From contig JAHHUI010000006.1 of NCBI GenBank assembly GCA_020024055.1, positions 1 through 31,821 on the forward strand: 31,821 nt of DNA, written 5' to 3'. A model generated the notes under the pieces. That model saw only the letters and a program-made list of their open reading frames with translations, searched no databases and had not been told where the DNA came from. This document shows positions 30,308 through 31,821 of this stretch, one piece after another. The position numbers were made by a program, and so were the translations under genes. The DNA is from Spirochaetaceae bacterium (GTDB taxonomy: Bacteria > Spirochaetota > Spirochaetia > WRBN01). Position 1 is the first letter of the stretch; each line of letters begins with the position of its first letter.

Positions 30308-30694
30308 GTGGCAAAAACAAAGGCAAAAACAAAAAAAGAGAGACAAACCGTATATGAGGGTAAGGTTTTTGTTCAGGCAACCTTTAATAACACTATTGTG
30401 ACAGTGACTGATATGAAGGGTGCTGCCCTAGCTTGGTGTTCTTCTGGCCAGCTTGGGTTTCGTGGGGCTAAAAAATCGACTCCTTTTGCGGCGCAAAGCT
30501 GTGTGGAAGGGGCAATCTCCAAGACAAAAGATATGGGTCTTCAGGAAGTGCATGTTTTTGTGAAGGGGCCTGGTCTGGGCCGCGAGTCTGCGATTCGCAG
30601 CTTGGGCAGTCTTGGTTTGCGCATTAAAAGTATTAGCGATGTGACACCAATTCCTCATAATGGTTGTCGCCCTCCTAAGACAAGAAGAATTTAG
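30308..30694 (+). CDS. rpsK: 30S ribosomal protein S11
   Basis: 128 residues from GTG 30308, chosen because GAGGGA precedes it and the length matches the family; a TTG at 30293 is an upstream alternative. Motifs: VQATFNNTIVTVTD, GFRGAKKSTPFAAQ, KGPGLGRESAIRSL and the C-terminal IPHNGCRPPKTRRI. rpsD does not follow; rpoA does. Confidence 0.97.
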   Translation: MAKTKAKTKKERQTVYEGKVFVQATFNNTIVTVTDMKGAALAWCSSGQLGFRGAKKSTPFAAQSCVEGAISKTKDMGLQEVHVFVKGPGLGRESAIRSLGSLGLRIKSISDVTPIPHNGCRPPKTRRI

Positions 30695-30709
30695 TACGAG
30701 GAGTGTGAG

Positions 30710-31753
30710 ATGGCAAGAAGGAATCTTTTTAAGGGAATGAAAAGACCTAAAAATATTGTCTTTGAACCTGGTGAAGAAAGCGAGAATTATGGAAGATTCG
30801 TTGCCTACCCATTCGAGCGTGGCTATGGCTATACAATTGGCAACAGCCTGCGCAGGGTATTGCTTTCCAGCATTCAAGGATATGCGGTTGTTGCTGTGAC
30901 AATTCAAACAACAGTCAGTGAAGGCACGGTGCGTGTCATCGCCAGTGAATTTGAGCCTATCCCTCATGTGAAGGAAGATGTGCCGACTATTATACAGAAT
31001 TTAAAAATGATGCATCTTGCTTTGCCTGAAGAAATTGAAGAAAAGACAATTTTGGTTGAGTGCAAAGGTGCCTCGACGATCACGGCTTCTGCTTTCGAGC
31101 AGGATGGCGTGAGTGTTAAAAATGGAGATTTGGTGATCTTTAATACCATGCCCGAGGCGAATTTAGAGCTGGAAGTTCAGATTAACTTTGGCCGCGGCTA
31201 TGTTCCTTCTGAAGAGCATTTGGATCAAATAGAAGTGGTGGGCACTTTGCCGGTAGACTCTTTATTTTCACCTGTTGAACGGGTGCAGGTGCACGTGGAA
31301 GATTGCCGTATTGGCCAGCTGACATATGACAAATTGGTGCTGGAAGTGGAGACAAATGGGGTTATTCGGCCTTCGGATGCTGTAGCCGAAGCTGCAAAGA
31401 TTGCCAAAGAGCATTTTTCTGTTTTCATTAATTTTGATGAGAACACTATTGTGGAGCAGGTGGAAGCCGATGCAGAAGAGCTGCGACTGCACACTCTTTT
31501 AGAGACTTCTGTCGAGCAGTTGGATCTTTCTGTGCGTTCCAGTAATTGTTTGAAAAATGCGAATATTCGCACATTGAAGGATTTGACGCGCAAGACGGAA
31601 GAAGATCTGGCCAGAACAAGAAATTTTGGAAAGAAGAGCTTGCAGGAAATTAAAGAAAAATTGAAAGAATGGGGCCTGAGTCTGGCGATGACGGATTATG
31701 GTGCCTTGAAAGAGTCTTTGAAACAAGATTCTTCTGCCAGAAAGGAAGGATAA
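30710..31753 (+). CDS. rpoA: RNA polymerase alpha subunit
   Basis: 347 residues. The N-terminal assembly domain has FVAYPFERGYGYTIGNSLRRVLLSS, and the C-terminal domain is complete, with VRSSNCLKNANIRTLKDL carrying the Arg that binds UP-element DNA, and RNFGKKSLQEIKEKL. A functional alpha CTD fits the A/T-rich DNA just upstream of the rpsL promoter. Followed by rplQ after 2 bp. Confidence 0.98.
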   Translation: MARRNLFKGMKRPKNIVFEPGEESENYGRFVAYPFERGYGYTIGNSLRRVLLSSIQGYAVVAVTIQTTVSEGTVRVIASEFEPIPHVKEDVPTIIQNLKMMHLALPEEIEEKTILVECKGASTITASAFEQDGVSVKNGDLVIFNTMPEANLELEVQINFGRGYVPSEEHLDQIEVVGTLPVDSLFSPVERVQVHVEDCRIGQLTYDKLVLEVETNGVIRPSDAVAEAAKIAKEHFSVFINFDENTIVEQVEADAEELRLHTLLETSVEQLDLSVRSSNCLKNANIRTLKDLTRKTEEDLARTRNFGKKSLQEIKEKLKEWGLSLAMTDYGALKESLKQDSSARKEG

Positions 31754-31755
31754 TT

Positions 31756-31821
31756 ATGAATAATAAGACCGGCTTTAATCGTTTAGGCTTGAAAACAAGC
31801 CACAGAAAGGCACTGAAACGT
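31756..31821 (+). CDS. rplQ: 50S ribosomal protein L17, N-terminal part (cut by window end)
   Basis: The first 22 codons are visible and read MNNKTGFNRLGLKTSHRKAL, the canonical L17 start. Position directly after rpoA agrees. The rest lies beyond the window. Confidence 0.93.
   Translation, partial: MNNKTGFNRLGLKTSHRKALKR

Noticed and set aside
1..31821. CRISPR arrays, insertion sequences, tRNA or rRNA genes, prophage genes
   Set aside because: I looked for spaced repeats, transposase motifs, terminal inverted repeats and cloverleaf-like sequences and found none that hold up by eye; a covariance-model tRNA scan would be decisive.

Overview
The window looks like chromosomal DNA from a spirochaete of the Treponema/Spirochaeta side of the phylum. 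The evidence is the EF-Tu sequence (a YCSRKMGG-type insert followed by KYDDIDNAPEEKARGITIN), the short zinc-binding S14, and the ribosomal gene order secY-rpmJ-rpsM-rpsK-rpoA-rplQ without adk, map, infA or rpsD. I recall that order from Treponema and Borrelia. It is not a close relative of the host-reduced species, because its PheRS beta subunit is the long bacterial type. This assignment rests on recognition, not on a search.

Layout. Positions 1-716 hold the 3' end of a family 2 glycosyltransferase. A divergent NAD-dependent DNA ligase (993-2861, +) converges on a copper-oxidase lipoprotein (2883-4364, -), which lies 14 bp downstream of pheT (4379-6787, -). pheT is divergent from a LonC-like protease with degenerate ATPase motifs (6886-9243, +), which is followed by a small secreted protein. 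A bidirectional terminator separates these from a ferredoxin (-) that is divergent from an Nfu-type Fe-S carrier and adenosine deaminase (+). Two lipoproteins of unknown function (11817-12951, -) are divergent from a YaiI/UPF0178 - SlyD pair (13057-14063, +). After these come a lone lipoprotein (14237-14797, +), a C-terminally short nicotinamidase (-) and a divergent NAD synthetase whose glutaminase domain has lost its catalytic residues.

From about 16980 to the end the window is one co-directional ribosomal cluster. A TTGACA promoter and a leader of about 135 nt precede rpsL-rpsG-tuf. The S10-spc-alpha genes then run rpsJ to rplQ with short gaps or overlaps, and the cluster is cut by the window end inside rplQ. 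fusA is missing from the str part. rpmJ (37 codons) and the correct starts of several ribosomal genes were set by reading the DNA.

No CRISPR array, insertion sequence, prophage or obvious multi-gene novel system is visible. The observations most worth a second look are: (1) a perfect 19-bp inverted repeat inside pheT; (2) a NAD synthetase with a dead-looking amidase domain beside a truncated nicotinamidase; (3) five operon-first genes without a clear Shine-Dalgarno, whose -10 boxes end 6-11 nt before the start codon, suggesting leaderless mRNAs; (4) a LonC-like protease with degenerate Walker motifs; (5) a bacterial-type PheT unlinked to pheS in a spirochaete background.
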